Source: an uncultured bacterium (GTDB lineage Bacteria > Patescibacteriota > Minisyncoccia > Phycocordibacterales > UBA9973). Taken from it: a stretch of 10,148 bases of DNA. Shown in pieces: positions 1-6,864 of the stretch. The notes under the pieces are model-generated. The model searched no databases. It was not told where the DNA came from and worked only from the letters and a program-made list of their open reading frames with translations. The stretch is from contig CAIJLF010000139.1 in the NCBI GenBank assembly GCA_903821415.1, positions 1 to 10,148 of the forward strand, written 5' to 3'. Within the stretch, counting starts at the first letter, position 1. Each line of letters begins with the position of its first letter. Both the position numbers and the translations under genes were made by a program.

Positions 1-774
1 CTCTATTTCGATTAGTTCTTTGATATTATGAATTCCATCACCTATAACATATGCTGGCTCACGACGTAGACATGCGATAAATTTTTTACCTATAACTGTT
101 CCCCTGAAAACATAACCAGAGAGTTCTTCCTCTATCATGACCCAAGGGGATAGTTGGTGAGCCTTTTTATATGATGCTATTAGATTGGCTTCGTCCGATA
201 TATGGGTAGTGGTATGTCTACTTCTCGATCCTAGATTTGGCTTTGTTATTACTGGTTTATTTAATGTATTAAATATTTTAATAGCTTGTTTTACACTACT
301 TGCTATTCCTCCATTTGCAACTGGTATTCCTTCTTTCTTGAAATGTTTTTTCATTTCATTTTTATTATCCATCCAGCCAAGTCCCTTCGGGTTGTAATTT
401 TTAGTACGAGGAAGTACATCAAAGAATCTTTTCTCCCCATTGAATTTAGAAAGAAAAATATCACGACCAATACCGAATAGTAAAAACTCTTTCATATCTA
501 TTTTTCTATTTATCGCTTCTTCCCATAGAACTTTTGCTCGTAGACTATCTTTCTTTTCAGGTTTATCAATATATTTACCCAAATGTATTAGTACTAAAAC
601 TCTAGTTAGGATAGGGCCTATCCACTCAAGTTTATCTTCTGATATGATATTATCCATCCATTTTGTCCATGGCTCTATCTTGTTACTTAGCCATATAGAG
701 ATATAGACTAGTCTATGGTTCACTTGAGCTCCACCACAATCCACACAGTATTTTTTCTTTTTTTGTTCTGACAT
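1..774 (-). CDS. ATP-grasp ligase-like protein (3' end beyond window)
   Basis: The reading frame is open from an ATG at 774 down to position 1 and gives the first 258 residues; the C-terminus lies outside the window. Residues 130-258 look like the start of an ATP-grasp fold of the cyanophycin-synthetase/peptide-ligase type: KPVITKPNLGSRSRHT (173-188) resembles the nucleotide-binding lysine and glycine-rich loop, MIEEELSGYVFRGTVIG (213-229) resembles the strand and loop carrying acidic residues, and RREPAYVIGDGIHNIKELI (237-255) matches the 'R-P-x-V-x-GDG-x-x-x-I-x-x-LI' signature of that group. Such enzymes join a carboxylate to an amine using ATP; the substrate cannot be read from the sequence. 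Residues 1-125 are not recognised. They begin with a lysine-rich stretch and a CxxC pair (C10, C13) that may be half a zinc ribbon. The start is supported by an extended -10 motif immediately upstream. The ATP-grasp call is fairly safe; the specific function is unknown. Confidence 0.8.
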   Translation of the reverse strand, partial: MSEQKKKKYCVDCGGAQVNHRLVYISIWLSNKIEPWTKWMDNIISEDKLEWIGPILTRVLVLIHLGKYIDKPEKKDSLRAKVLWEEAINRKIDMKEFLLFGIGRDIFLSKFNGEKRFFDVLPRTKNYNPKGLGWMDNKNEMKKHFKKEGIPVANGGIASSVKQAIKIFNTLNKPVITKPNLGSRSRHTTTHISDEANLIASYKKAHQLSPWVMIEEELSGYVFRGTVIGKKFIACLRREPAYVIGDGIHNIKELIEIE

Positions 775-781
775 ATAATAC

Positions 782-791
782 AATATACCAG
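782..791 (-). promoter_or_regulatory. Extended -10 promoter of the ATP-grasp gene, probably leaderless
   Basis: Read on the minus strand, this is CTGGTATATT, an extended -10 (TG-n-TATATT) whose last base lies 7 nt before the A of the ATG at 774. Transcription would start at or within a base or two of the start codon. A second -10-like TATTAT lies even closer. No clear -35 hexamer is seen. Inference from motif and spacing only. Confidence 0.45.
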
Positions 792-843
792 AAATTTACC
801 CCCATATCTACTTTTAATTTTTTAAAATAGTGGATGTTTGGGT

Positions 844-1518
844 TTAATGTGCTACTGCAAAGCCGACAACTTTTTTAGCACCTGACTTTTTTAAAACTTT
901 TATCGCTTCTAGCATTGTGCCGCCAGTAGTCGTGACATCATCGATCACTATGATGGTTCTACCTTTTATTTCTTTTGCGTCTTTTATATAAAAAGCATCT
1001 TTTATATTTTGTAAGCGTTTATTTCTATTCGTAAGTCTGGCTTGAGGAATAGTATTATTTTTTTTATATAAAACTTTAGTTTTTAATTCAAATGTATTAT
1101 CTCTTTTTGTATTACAAAAGCCCTTCGCTATAACTTCAGACTGATTATACCCACGTTTTTGGTATTTATTTTTAGAGATTGGAATCGGTATGATATATAT
1201 AGGTAAACCTTTAGAAAGTATTTTTATTAGTTCTATCTCTTCTAAGAATGATTCATACAATAATTCACCGAATTTTCGTCCCAAGTGAGGTGAATGATGG
1301 TATTTTAATTCCCAAACAGATTTTTTTATTAAGGGGTCTCTGTAGTCGTAGAGAGCCATAATAGAATCCTCGGTAGGTCTGTCCGTTAATTTCAAATTAT
1401 TTACACAATTAGAACACAACATCTCACTTCTTGCACCACACCCTATACATCTAGAAGGGAATAGTATCTCTAGGATTTGATGAAGACTTCTTCTTAGTAT
1501 ATATACAGTCTTTTCCAC
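844..1518 (-). CDS. comF: ComF family phosphoribosyltransferase-like competence protein
   Basis: A 224-residue protein with the normal ComF architecture and length. An N-terminal four-cysteine zinc finger (C24, C27, C35, C38; CxxC-x7-CxxC) precedes a type I phosphoribosyltransferase domain. The PRPP loop is TIIVIDDVTTTGGTM (188-202), with the paired aspartates D193 and D194 and the TTTGG turn. The family motif KRGYNQSE (121-128) is also present. ComF proteins are cytoplasmic and needed for DNA uptake in Bacillus and Haemophilus; their exact biochemical role is unsettled. The start is a GTG: an in-frame TAA lies two codons upstream and there is no better start before the zinc finger. The gene is divergent from the pilus cluster with only 44 bp between the starts, which fits a shared competence role. 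A 69-bp gap with no canonical terminator separates it from the downstream ATP-grasp gene. Confidence 0.93.
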   Translation of the reverse strand: MEKTVYILRRSLHQILEILFPSRCIGCGARSEMLCSNCVNNLKLTDRPTEDSIMALYDYRDPLIKKSVWELKYHHSPHLGRKFGELLYESFLEEIELIKILSKGLPIYIIPIPISKNKYQKRGYNQSEVIAKGFCNTKRDNTFELKTKVLYKKNNTIPQARLTNRNKRLQNIKDAFYIKDAKEIKGRTIIVIDDVTTTGGTMLEAIKVLKKSGAKKVVGFAVAH

Positions 1519-1562
1519 TTCTTAATTTTACTATATATATGTTATACTGGATAGTAATAAAT
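1519..1562. promoter_or_regulatory. Divergent comF/pilM promoter region with inverted repeat
   Basis: This 44-bp gap must hold the promoters of both divergent genes. On the plus strand TATACT (1543-1548) is a good -10 for pilM, placing transcription initiation about 7 nt before its ATG. On the minus strand TATAGT (1530-1535) is a candidate -10 for comF, about 11 nt before its GTG. The two -10 elements are 7 bp apart. A perfect 7-bp inverted repeat, TTACTAT (1528-1534) and ATAGTAA (1551-1557), brackets the region with a 16-bp spacer and could be an operator. No convincing -35 boxes are seen. Motif reading only. Confidence 0.45.
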
Positions 1563-2711
1563 ATGGATAAATCACTAAAGAATGTAATATCATCTGGACT
1601 GGCAAGTCTCTCCGAGATATTTTCCTCTGATAAATCTACGAAGAGTGTCTTAGGCATAGATATAGGATCTTCAGCTGTAAAAGTTGTCCAATTAAAGAAG
1701 AAAAACGGGAAAGCCATCCTTGAGACTTATGGTGCTATTTCTCTTGGCCCATATGGCAATACTGATATTGGTTCTGTCACTAACTTAAAGACAGAAGAGA
1801 TAGTTCGTGCACTTCTAGACGTTATGAAAGAATCAAATGTTACTGTCAAGACAGGTATCTTAGCTATACCTTCTTCTTCTAGTTTAATTTTCACAATATC
1901 ATTACCAGAAAAAATAACCGAAGAAAAACTAGCTAGTGTTGTCCCCATTGAAGCTCGTAAGTATATCCCTGTGCCTATTACAGAAGTCTCTTTGGATTGG
2001 TTCGTTCTACCCAAAGGAGTTGATTCATCTGAAGTGAATATTATGAATAATACAGTTGCTCAAAAGATACCTGATCCTAAAACGGAAGTTTTAGTAGTTG
2101 CTATTCACAATGACATACTGTCTCGATATCAAGAAATATTAAAAGAAACAGAAATACATTCAGACTCATTTGAGATGGAAATATTTAGTAATATAAGAGC
2201 TTCTTTTTTTCACGACTTAGCCCCGGTGTTATTGATGGATTTTGGTGCTTCTAAGACTAAGCTTTCTATTATCGAAGAAGGCGTTGTTCATGTCTTTCAT
2301 GTAGTGAACAGGGGAGGAGCTGATATAACTAAAAATATTGTTAGTGCAATGGGTATTTCTTTTCCAGAAGCAGAAAAGCTGAAGAGATCTGTAGGACTTG
2401 ATGTAAATAGTAATCCTGAAGTTGCAGATATCATAAGATTATCTGTAGATTATATTTTATCTGATACAAATAGTGTTGTGTTTGCATATCAGAAGAAGTA
2501 TAATAAAAATATCAGCAAAGTTATTTTGACCGGTGGTGGTTCTCTTACGAAAGGACTGATAGATAGAGCCATTTCTAATTTCCATACAGAGGTAGTATAC
2601 AGTAATCCATTTTCTAAAACTGAAGCTCCAGCATTTTTACTTCCCATATTAGAAGTTAGTGGACCAGAATTTAGTGTAGCTGTTGGTTTGGCATTGAGAC
2701 AATTATTTTAA
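1563..2711 (+). CDS. pilM: Type IV pilus assembly protein PilM (actin-like ATPase)
   Basis: A 382-residue actin/FtsA-like protein. Nucleotide-pocket motifs occur in family order: phosphate-1 GIDIGSSAVKVVQL (31-44), phosphate-2 MDFGASKTKLSI (225-236) and the adenosine motif ILTGGGSLTKGL (321-332). PilM is the cytoplasmic ring component that binds the PilN N-terminus and couples the motor ATPases to the inner-membrane complex. The in-frame ATG at 1539 would add eight residues (MLYWIVIN) but overlaps the -10 TATACT, so the ATG at 1563 is preferred. About 30 residues precede GIDIG, roughly 15 more than usual in the family. It is the first gene of the cluster; its TAA is followed 3 bp later by the pilN-like start. 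Identification is secure; the exact start is likely but not proven. Confidence 0.93.
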   Translation: MDKSLKNVISSGLASLSEIFSSDKSTKSVLGIDIGSSAVKVVQLKKKNGKAILETYGAISLGPYGNTDIGSVTNLKTEEIVRALLDVMKESNVTVKTGILAIPSSSSLIFTISLPEKITEEKLASVVPIEARKYIPVPITEVSLDWFVLPKGVDSSEVNIMNNTVAQKIPDPKTEVLVVAIHNDILSRYQEILKETEIHSDSFEMEIFSNIRASFFHDLAPVLLMDFGASKTKLSIIEEGVVHVFHVVNRGGADITKNIVSAMGISFPEAEKLKRSVGLDVNSNPEVADIIRLSVDYILSDTNSVVFAYQKKYNKNISKVILTGGGSLTKGLIDRAISNFHTEVVYSNPFSKTEAPAFLLPILEVSGPEFSVAVGLALRQLF

Positions 2712-2714
2712 ATT

Positions 2715-3461
2715 ATGGAGAATTCATTTCAAACATCATTTATTCCAAAGAAGCCTATTGTGGCCAATAGTTCTGTATCTAGTACTAGTGGCAACATTGG
2801 TATTACTATGGTTGTTGCTATTTTTATCATGGTAGTTATGCTTGCTGCATCAGGCGGGCTTTACCTATATAAAAATTATTTACAAAGCAACAGAGAAGCT
2901 TTATCAGGTAAATTAAAAAAAATCAAGGAGAGTTTTGATAATAATACAATAACTGATCTTGAATCTTATGATAAAACTTCAACTATTGCTAAGCAAATAT
3001 TAGATAATCATATAGTTCTTTCTCCTTTGTTCGAATTGATAAACGAACTAACTCTTTCTACAATTCAATATACAAAATTTGATCATAAAACTATTAATAA
3101 TGTTTTTTCTGTTAGCATGTCAGGAATAGCTCGTGATTATAAATCAATAGCACTTCAAGCTGATGTCTTTAATACAAACAAGGGGCATATGCTTCAAAAT
3201 GTTATTTTTTCTAATCTTACAAAAGACAAGAACAACAATGTAACATTTAATCTAGACTTCGATATTGACCCTGCGTTGCTTTCTTATTCCAAAAATATAA
3301 CTAATGGCAATTTAAGTAAGGAAAATTTTAACACAGTACCAAACAACCCATCTACTTCTATCTCTACAACATCTTTAGACACTACTTCTCTTACTCCTAA
3401 CTCCCCAACCGTCACAAACCCTACTCAACCATTACAACAAGTAACTCCTACTACACAATAA
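2715..3461 (+). CDS. pilN: PilN-like inner-membrane pilus assembly protein
   Basis: A 248-residue bitopic protein: a cytoplasmic N-terminus (1-27), one hydrophobic span (about 28-52), a lysine/leucine-rich helix likely to form a coiled coil (about 53-75), an extracytoplasmic alpha/beta domain (about 80-205), and a low-complexity Ser/Thr/Pro/Asn tail (about 211-248). This layout, together with its place between pilM and a pilO-like gene, identifies it as PilN, which links PilM to PilO in the alignment complex. Sequence similarity alone would be weak. The classic N-terminal PilM-binding motif (INLLP-like) is not evident; FIPKKP (9-14) lies in the corresponding place. The Thr-rich tail is unusual for PilN and would be outside the membrane. 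It starts 3 bp after the pilM stop, with no ribosome binding site. Confidence 0.75.
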   Translation: MENSFQTSFIPKKPIVANSSVSSTSGNIGITMVVAIFIMVVMLAASGGLYLYKNYLQSNREALSGKLKKIKESFDNNTITDLESYDKTSTIAKQILDNHIVLSPLFELINELTLSTIQYTKFDHKTINNVFSVSMSGIARDYKSIALQADVFNTNKGHMLQNVIFSNLTKDKNNNVTFNLDFDIDPALLSYSKNITNGNLSKENFNTVPNNPSTSISTTSLDTTSLTPNSPTVTNPTQPLQQVTPTTQ

Positions 3462-3465
3462 TTAT

Positions 3466-4050
3466 ATGAAAGTAATTCTTCCAATTTTATTCATAGGCAT
3501 AGCTGTAGTAGCTTTTATTTTCGGAGTGAATCCATGGTATAATGATGTTTCAGCTTTAAGGTCAGATATTTTAGCTTATAATACAGCTCTAGATAATTCT
3601 GCTCAATTAAAATTAGCTGAAGATTCATTAATTAAATCATATATAGGGATAAAACAATCAGATAAAGACAGGCTGAATAGCTTCATTCCGAATTCAGTAA
3701 ATAATATTCAGTTTATACTTGAAGTCGAGCGTATTGCGAATCTACACAATATGCCTATAAAAGACTTGAAATTTGAAGCGAAGAAACAAACATCATCAAA
3801 TAGTGGTAATACTGTAGTTGCTCAAGTTGGTGTAGACGACAAACCTTATGGAGTTTTTCCTTTAGAATTTAGTACAGAAGGTACATATGATTCATTTGTT
3901 TTGTTTTTAAAAGACCTAGAATATAATTTAAGGTTAATAGATATTAAATCAATATCATTTACAGTTCCAGATTCTGTAAAAGTAACTGACGGGTTCGACC
4001 CAAATATTTATAAATATTCTGTAAAAGTAGAAACATATTGGCTTAAATAA
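3466..4050 (+). CDS. pilO: PilO-like inner-membrane pilus assembly protein
   Basis: A 194-residue protein with an N-terminal membrane span almost at the first residue (about 3-21), a helical, probably coiled-coil stretch (about 25-60), and a C-terminal alpha/beta region (about 70-194) consistent with the ferredoxin-like fold of PilO. The segment from KDRLNSFIPN (67-76) through IQFILEVERIANLHNMPIKDL (81-101) is the best family match: PilO proteins carry a proline-rich turn followed by a helix and 'A-x-x-x-x-M-x-I'. PilO pairs with PilN in the extracytoplasmic part of the alignment complex. It sits 4 bp after the pilN-like stop and 2 bp before the next start. The call rests on architecture, this motif and gene order. 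Confidence 0.82.
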   Translation: MKVILPILFIGIAVVAFIFGVNPWYNDVSALRSDILAYNTALDNSAQLKLAEDSLIKSYIGIKQSDKDRLNSFIPNSVNNIQFILEVERIANLHNMPIKDLKFEAKKQTSSNSGNTVVAQVGVDDKPYGVFPLEFSTEGTYDSFVLFLKDLEYNLRLIDIKSISFTVPDSVKVTDGFDPNIYKYSVKVETYWLK

Positions 4051-4052
4051 TT

Positions 4053-4700
4053 ATGCATAGAAAATATAATAAATTTTTAATAGTTTCTCTAGTCGCCGTT
4101 ATTGTATTCGGAGTTTATACTCATTTCTACAAAGATTTAAAGTCTGAGGCAGCGACAAGCGATAATGCCCTAACCTCAACTACGGGGGGTGATACAGCAC
4201 CAGTTACTACAGGCAGTAGTGGTAGTGCTTCATTGAACGAAGATACATCTTTTCTGATGAAATTAAGCTCCTTAAAGAAGATAAAGATAGATACTTCTAT
4301 TTTTGATAGCCAAGCTTTTAAATTATTAGTTAGTAATAATATAAAGCTCGACCCTGTTCCTTATGGCAGAATAAATCCTTTTTCTCCTACAGACAAGCCT
4401 GTAATAGTAAACAAGGTAACCTATACATTAAAAACAAACCCGGCTTCAGCGATAACAAACAAATCAGCTGTTTTAAATGGGTCACTAGAAGGAGGAGTAA
4501 TTTCAAATAATATTTATTTTGAATATGGCACAGTGGAACCATTAGATAAGATGACAGCGAAAGTGACACCTTCTTTGGTTGGTAGTTTCGCTTCCACCAT
4601 AGGGTCACTTATATCAAAGACAACATATCTTTATCGTTCAGTTGCAAATATAAATGGTGTACTTGTATACGGTGATATAATCTCATTTACTACAAACTAA
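4053..4700 (+). CDS. PilP-like pilus protein with NPF motif and C-terminal Fn3-like domain
   Basis: A 215-residue protein in the position where pilP lies in pilMNOPQ operons. It has a membrane anchor (about 8-25), a Thr/Ser/Gly/Ala-rich linker (31-62), a region with FDSQAFKLL (84-92), and GRINPFSP (105-112), which resembles the GR-x-NPF-x-P / 'R-x-PF-x-P' motif of PilP/GspC-type pilus proteins. Residues about 123-215 form a small beta domain with the pattern NPASAITNKSAVLNGSL ... YFEYGT ... TTYLYRSVA ... YGDIISFTT, characteristic of fibronectin type III-like surface domains. PilP normally bridges PilNO to the secretin PilQ; no pilQ is visible, and the Fn3-like domain could replace that contact by binding cell-wall or pilus components (inference). 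Gaps to its neighbours are 2 bp and 1 bp. Homology to PilP is suggestive only. Confidence 0.65.
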   Translation: MHRKYNKFLIVSLVAVIVFGVYTHFYKDLKSEAATSDNALTSTTGGDTAPVTTGSSGSASLNEDTSFLMKLSSLKKIKIDTSIFDSQAFKLLVSNNIKLDPVPYGRINPFSPTDKPVIVNKVTYTLKTNPASAITNKSAVLNGSLEGGVISNNIYFEYGTVEPLDKMTAKVTPSLVGSFASTIGSLISKTTYLYRSVANINGVLVYGDIISFTTN

Positions 4701-4701
4701 T

Positions 4702-6429
4702 ATGATATTACTTGAAGAATTAGTAAAACACGGTTTTCTAACAGAGGATCAAGTGCCTGAAGTAGTTAATACTGCAGAAGAAAAATACGATGGCGATATA
4801 GATCAAGCCTTGATCAGTATGAATATAAGTGAGGATGCCATCCTTGAATTAAAAGGTTCTGTTTTTAATATTCCAATTAAAAAAGTTGATCCAAGTTTAG
4901 TTACAGCATCAATTTTAAAGATAATTCCAGTAGAAACGACAAAGACTTACCATTTTGTCCCTATAGGTATTACAAACAACGTTCTTGAAATTGGAATAAT
5001 TGATCCAGAAAATGTCCAAGCTATAGATGTTTTGACTTTTATAACTGCAAAGCTTGATAAACCATTCAAATTATACTTAATCAGTAGTTCTGTATATAAG
5101 AAATTATTAGAAAAGTATGATGCTCTAAGTAGTGAAGTAGATATGGCTCTTTCCGAGCTTGATCAAGAAATAGCAAATGCAGGAGACACTAAACCAGATA
5201 AAGCAAAAGCCTTAAAGCCAGGAGAGGTAAAGGAAGAGGAAAAGATTACAGAGGATGCTCCTATTATTAAAATAGTAGCAGTCATACTAAGACACGCAGT
5301 TGAAGGTGATGCTTCAGATATACATATAGAACACGTAGGGGATAAGATAAGAGTGCGTTTTCGTGTTGACGGTATTTTGCATACATCACTTATTCTTCCT
5401 GTTGCTGTCTATAATGGAGTAGTTGCTCGTATTAAGATATTAGCCAAGTTGAGACTCGATGAAAAACGCAAACCACAAGATGGAGGTTTTTCTACTAAGA
5501 TGGAAGGGCGCAAGATAGATTATCGTGTCTCTACTATGCCTTCTTATTATGGAGAGAAGATTGTTATGCGTATCCTTGATTCACAAAGAGGTGTTAAACC
5601 ACTAGATGATTTAGATATGTCACCAGAGAATCTAATTTTAGTTCGTGAAGCATTATCAAAGCCGTACGGTCTCATTTTGATTACAGGTCCTACAGGTTCT
5701 GGTAAGACCACGACATTAAACTCAATGATAAGTGAGCTCGATCATGAGAAAGAAAACATAGTTACACTCGAAGATCCAGTTGAGTATCATATAGAAGGTG
5801 TGAACCAGTCGCAAGTTGCCCCTGAGATAGGTTATACTTTTGCCTCAGGACTTCGTTCTATTTTAAGACAAGACCCCGATATAATAATGGTGGGAGAGAT
5901 ACGCGATAAAGAGACTGCTGAACTTGCTATACAGGCAGCTCTTACAGGTCACTTGGTTTTCTCTACGCTCCATACCAACAGTTCTATAGGTGCGATTCCA
6001 CGTCTTATAGATATGGGAATTGATCCATATCTTATAGCTCCTACTTTGATTCTTTGTATGGCTCAACGTCTCGCTCGTAAGATACAAGAGAATTCTAAAC
6101 AAGAAATTCCAATAGACGAAGCAAAGAGACTTCTTATCGACAAGCATTTTTCAGACTTACCAGCAGAATTTAAATCAAAAATTAATTTCAATACGTCTGT
6201 CTTCGAAGCAGTGGCGTCACCCGAATGTCCTTCTGGAATGCTCGGACGTGTTCCTGTCTACGAAATGTTCAAAATAGACAAAGAAATGCAGAAGATAATT
6301 CTTACAAAGCCTCAAGAGCAAGATATCTACAAGCTTGCTCGTTCTAGAGGAATGTTGTCTATTCGTGAGGATGCGATTCTTAAGAGTATGGAAGGATTAA
6401 TTCCTTTTAAGGAAATATATAATTTCTAA
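4702..6429 (+). CDS. pilB: Type IV pilus extension ATPase PilB (GspE/PilB family)
   Basis: A 575-residue cytoplasmic hexameric ATPase that powers pilin polymerisation. The N-terminal 145 or so residues match the MshEN/T2SSE-N type of regulatory domain, followed by a charged linker (about 160-185) and the N2 domain beginning near APIIKIVAVILRHAV. Catalytic motifs: Walker A GPTGSGKTT (329-337), Asp box TLEDPVEY (355-362), Walker B DPDIIMVGEIRD (391-402) and His box TGHLVFSTLHTN (415-426). PilB and GspE usually carry a four-cysteine zinc cluster after the His box; here the first CxxC position reads RLARKIQENSKQ and the second has a single cysteine (C509, in SPECPSGMLGR), so zinc binding is probably lost. 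It starts 1 bp after the previous stop without an SD. Identity is secure. Confidence 0.97.
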   Translation: MILLEELVKHGFLTEDQVPEVVNTAEEKYDGDIDQALISMNISEDAILELKGSVFNIPIKKVDPSLVTASILKIIPVETTKTYHFVPIGITNNVLEIGIIDPENVQAIDVLTFITAKLDKPFKLYLISSSVYKKLLEKYDALSSEVDMALSELDQEIANAGDTKPDKAKALKPGEVKEEEKITEDAPIIKIVAVILRHAVEGDASDIHIEHVGDKIRVRFRVDGILHTSLILPVAVYNGVVARIKILAKLRLDEKRKPQDGGFSTKMEGRKIDYRVSTMPSYYGEKIVMRILDSQRGVKPLDDLDMSPENLILVREALSKPYGLILITGPTGSGKTTTLNSMISELDHEKENIVTLEDPVEYHIEGVNQSQVAPEIGYTFASGLRSILRQDPDIIMVGEIRDKETAELAIQAALTGHLVFSTLHTNSSIGAIPRLIDMGIDPYLIAPTLILCMAQRLARKIQENSKQEIPIDEAKRLLIDKHFSDLPAEFKSKINFNTSVFEAVASPECPSGMLGRVPVYEMFKIDKEMQKIILTKPQEQDIYKLARSRGMLSIREDAILKSMEGLIPFKEIYNF

Positions 6430-6433
6430 TTAT

Positions 6434-6465
6434 TTGTAGGAAAACAATAATATTTGTATTATACT
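6434..6465 (+). promoter_or_regulatory. Internal promoter for the response regulator, probably leaderless
   Basis: In the 44-bp gap after pilB, TTGTAG (6434-6439) can act as -35 with TATTAT (6457-6462) as -10 at a 17-bp spacing. The better hexamer TATACT (6460-6465) overlaps it at 20-bp spacing, and TATAAT (6465-6470) follows directly. With the ATG at 6474, transcripts from the first two would begin at or a few nt before the start codon. AT-rich sequence makes chance -10 matches common, so confidence is moderate. Confidence 0.45.
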
Positions 6466-6473
6466 ATAATAGT

Positions 6474-6857
6474 ATGGATCAAAAACATAAAATTCTAATT
6501 ATTGATGATGATAGTTTCCTTTTGGATATGTATGCTTTAAAATTTAGTAAATCAAATTTTGATGTTACCGCTTCATTAGGTCCAGAAATTGCACTAGAAA
6601 AGCTTCGCAAGGGGCTGGTGATTGATGTTATACTTCTCGATATTGTTATGCCAGTTATGGATGGGTTTGATTTACTAGAAAAAATGAAGGAAGAAAACTT
6701 ATCCATAGATTCTATTAAGATTATTCTTTCAAATAGAGGTCAAGCGTCAGACATAGCAAGAGGTGAGGCACTAGGAGCAGCAGGATATATAGTGAAAGCT
6801 TCAAGTACTCCTACAGAAGTTTTAGAAAAAGTTCAAAGTATTATCAGTAAAAAATAA
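6474..6857 (+). CDS. Stand-alone response regulator receiver protein (CheY-like)
   Basis: A 127-residue protein consisting of a single REC domain with no output domain. The acidic triad D11/D12/D13 lies at the end of the first strand, the phosphoacceptor is D56 (LLDIVMPVMDG), the switch residue S86 is in ILSN, and the conserved lysine is K108 (AGYIVKAS), with Y105 as the aromatic switch. All catalytic positions are present, so it should be phosphorylatable. No histidine kinase is in the window. Its place between pilB and pilT suggests that it regulates pilus motors or dynamics, like PilG/PilH/CheY-type proteins, but the partner is unknown. It starts 44 bp after pilB, behind a promoter-like sequence, and ends 7 bp before pilT, so it may be made both with the cluster and separately. 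Family assignment is secure. Confidence 0.95.
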   Translation: MDQKHKILIIDDDSFLLDMYALKFSKSNFDVTASLGPEIALEKLRKGLVIDVILLDIVMPVMDGFDLLEKMKEENLSIDSIKIILSNRGQASDIARGEALGAAGYIVKASSTPTEVLEKVQSIISKK

Positions 6858-6864
6858 TTTAAAT

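Noticed and set aside
185..706. Plus-strand open frames within the first 700 bp.
   Set aside because: They overlap one another and are antisense to a continuous minus-strand frame with clear ATP-grasp motifs; their products have no recognisable features.
775..843. A/T-rich hairpin between comF and the ATP-grasp gene as a terminator.
   Set aside because: The stem is almost all A/T, imperfect, and lacks a GC core; it is not a convincing intrinsic terminator.
1539..1562. Upstream in-frame ATG that would lengthen PilM by eight residues (MLYWIVIN).
   Set aside because: It overlaps the TATACT -10 of the pilM promoter and adds a hydrophobic stub not expected for cytoplasmic PilM; the ATG at 1563 fits better.
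6430..6452. Bulged inverted repeat ATTATTTGT/ACAATAAT after pilB as a terminator.
   Set aside because: It is weak, A/T-only and bulged, with no T-run after it; read-through into the response regulator is more likely.
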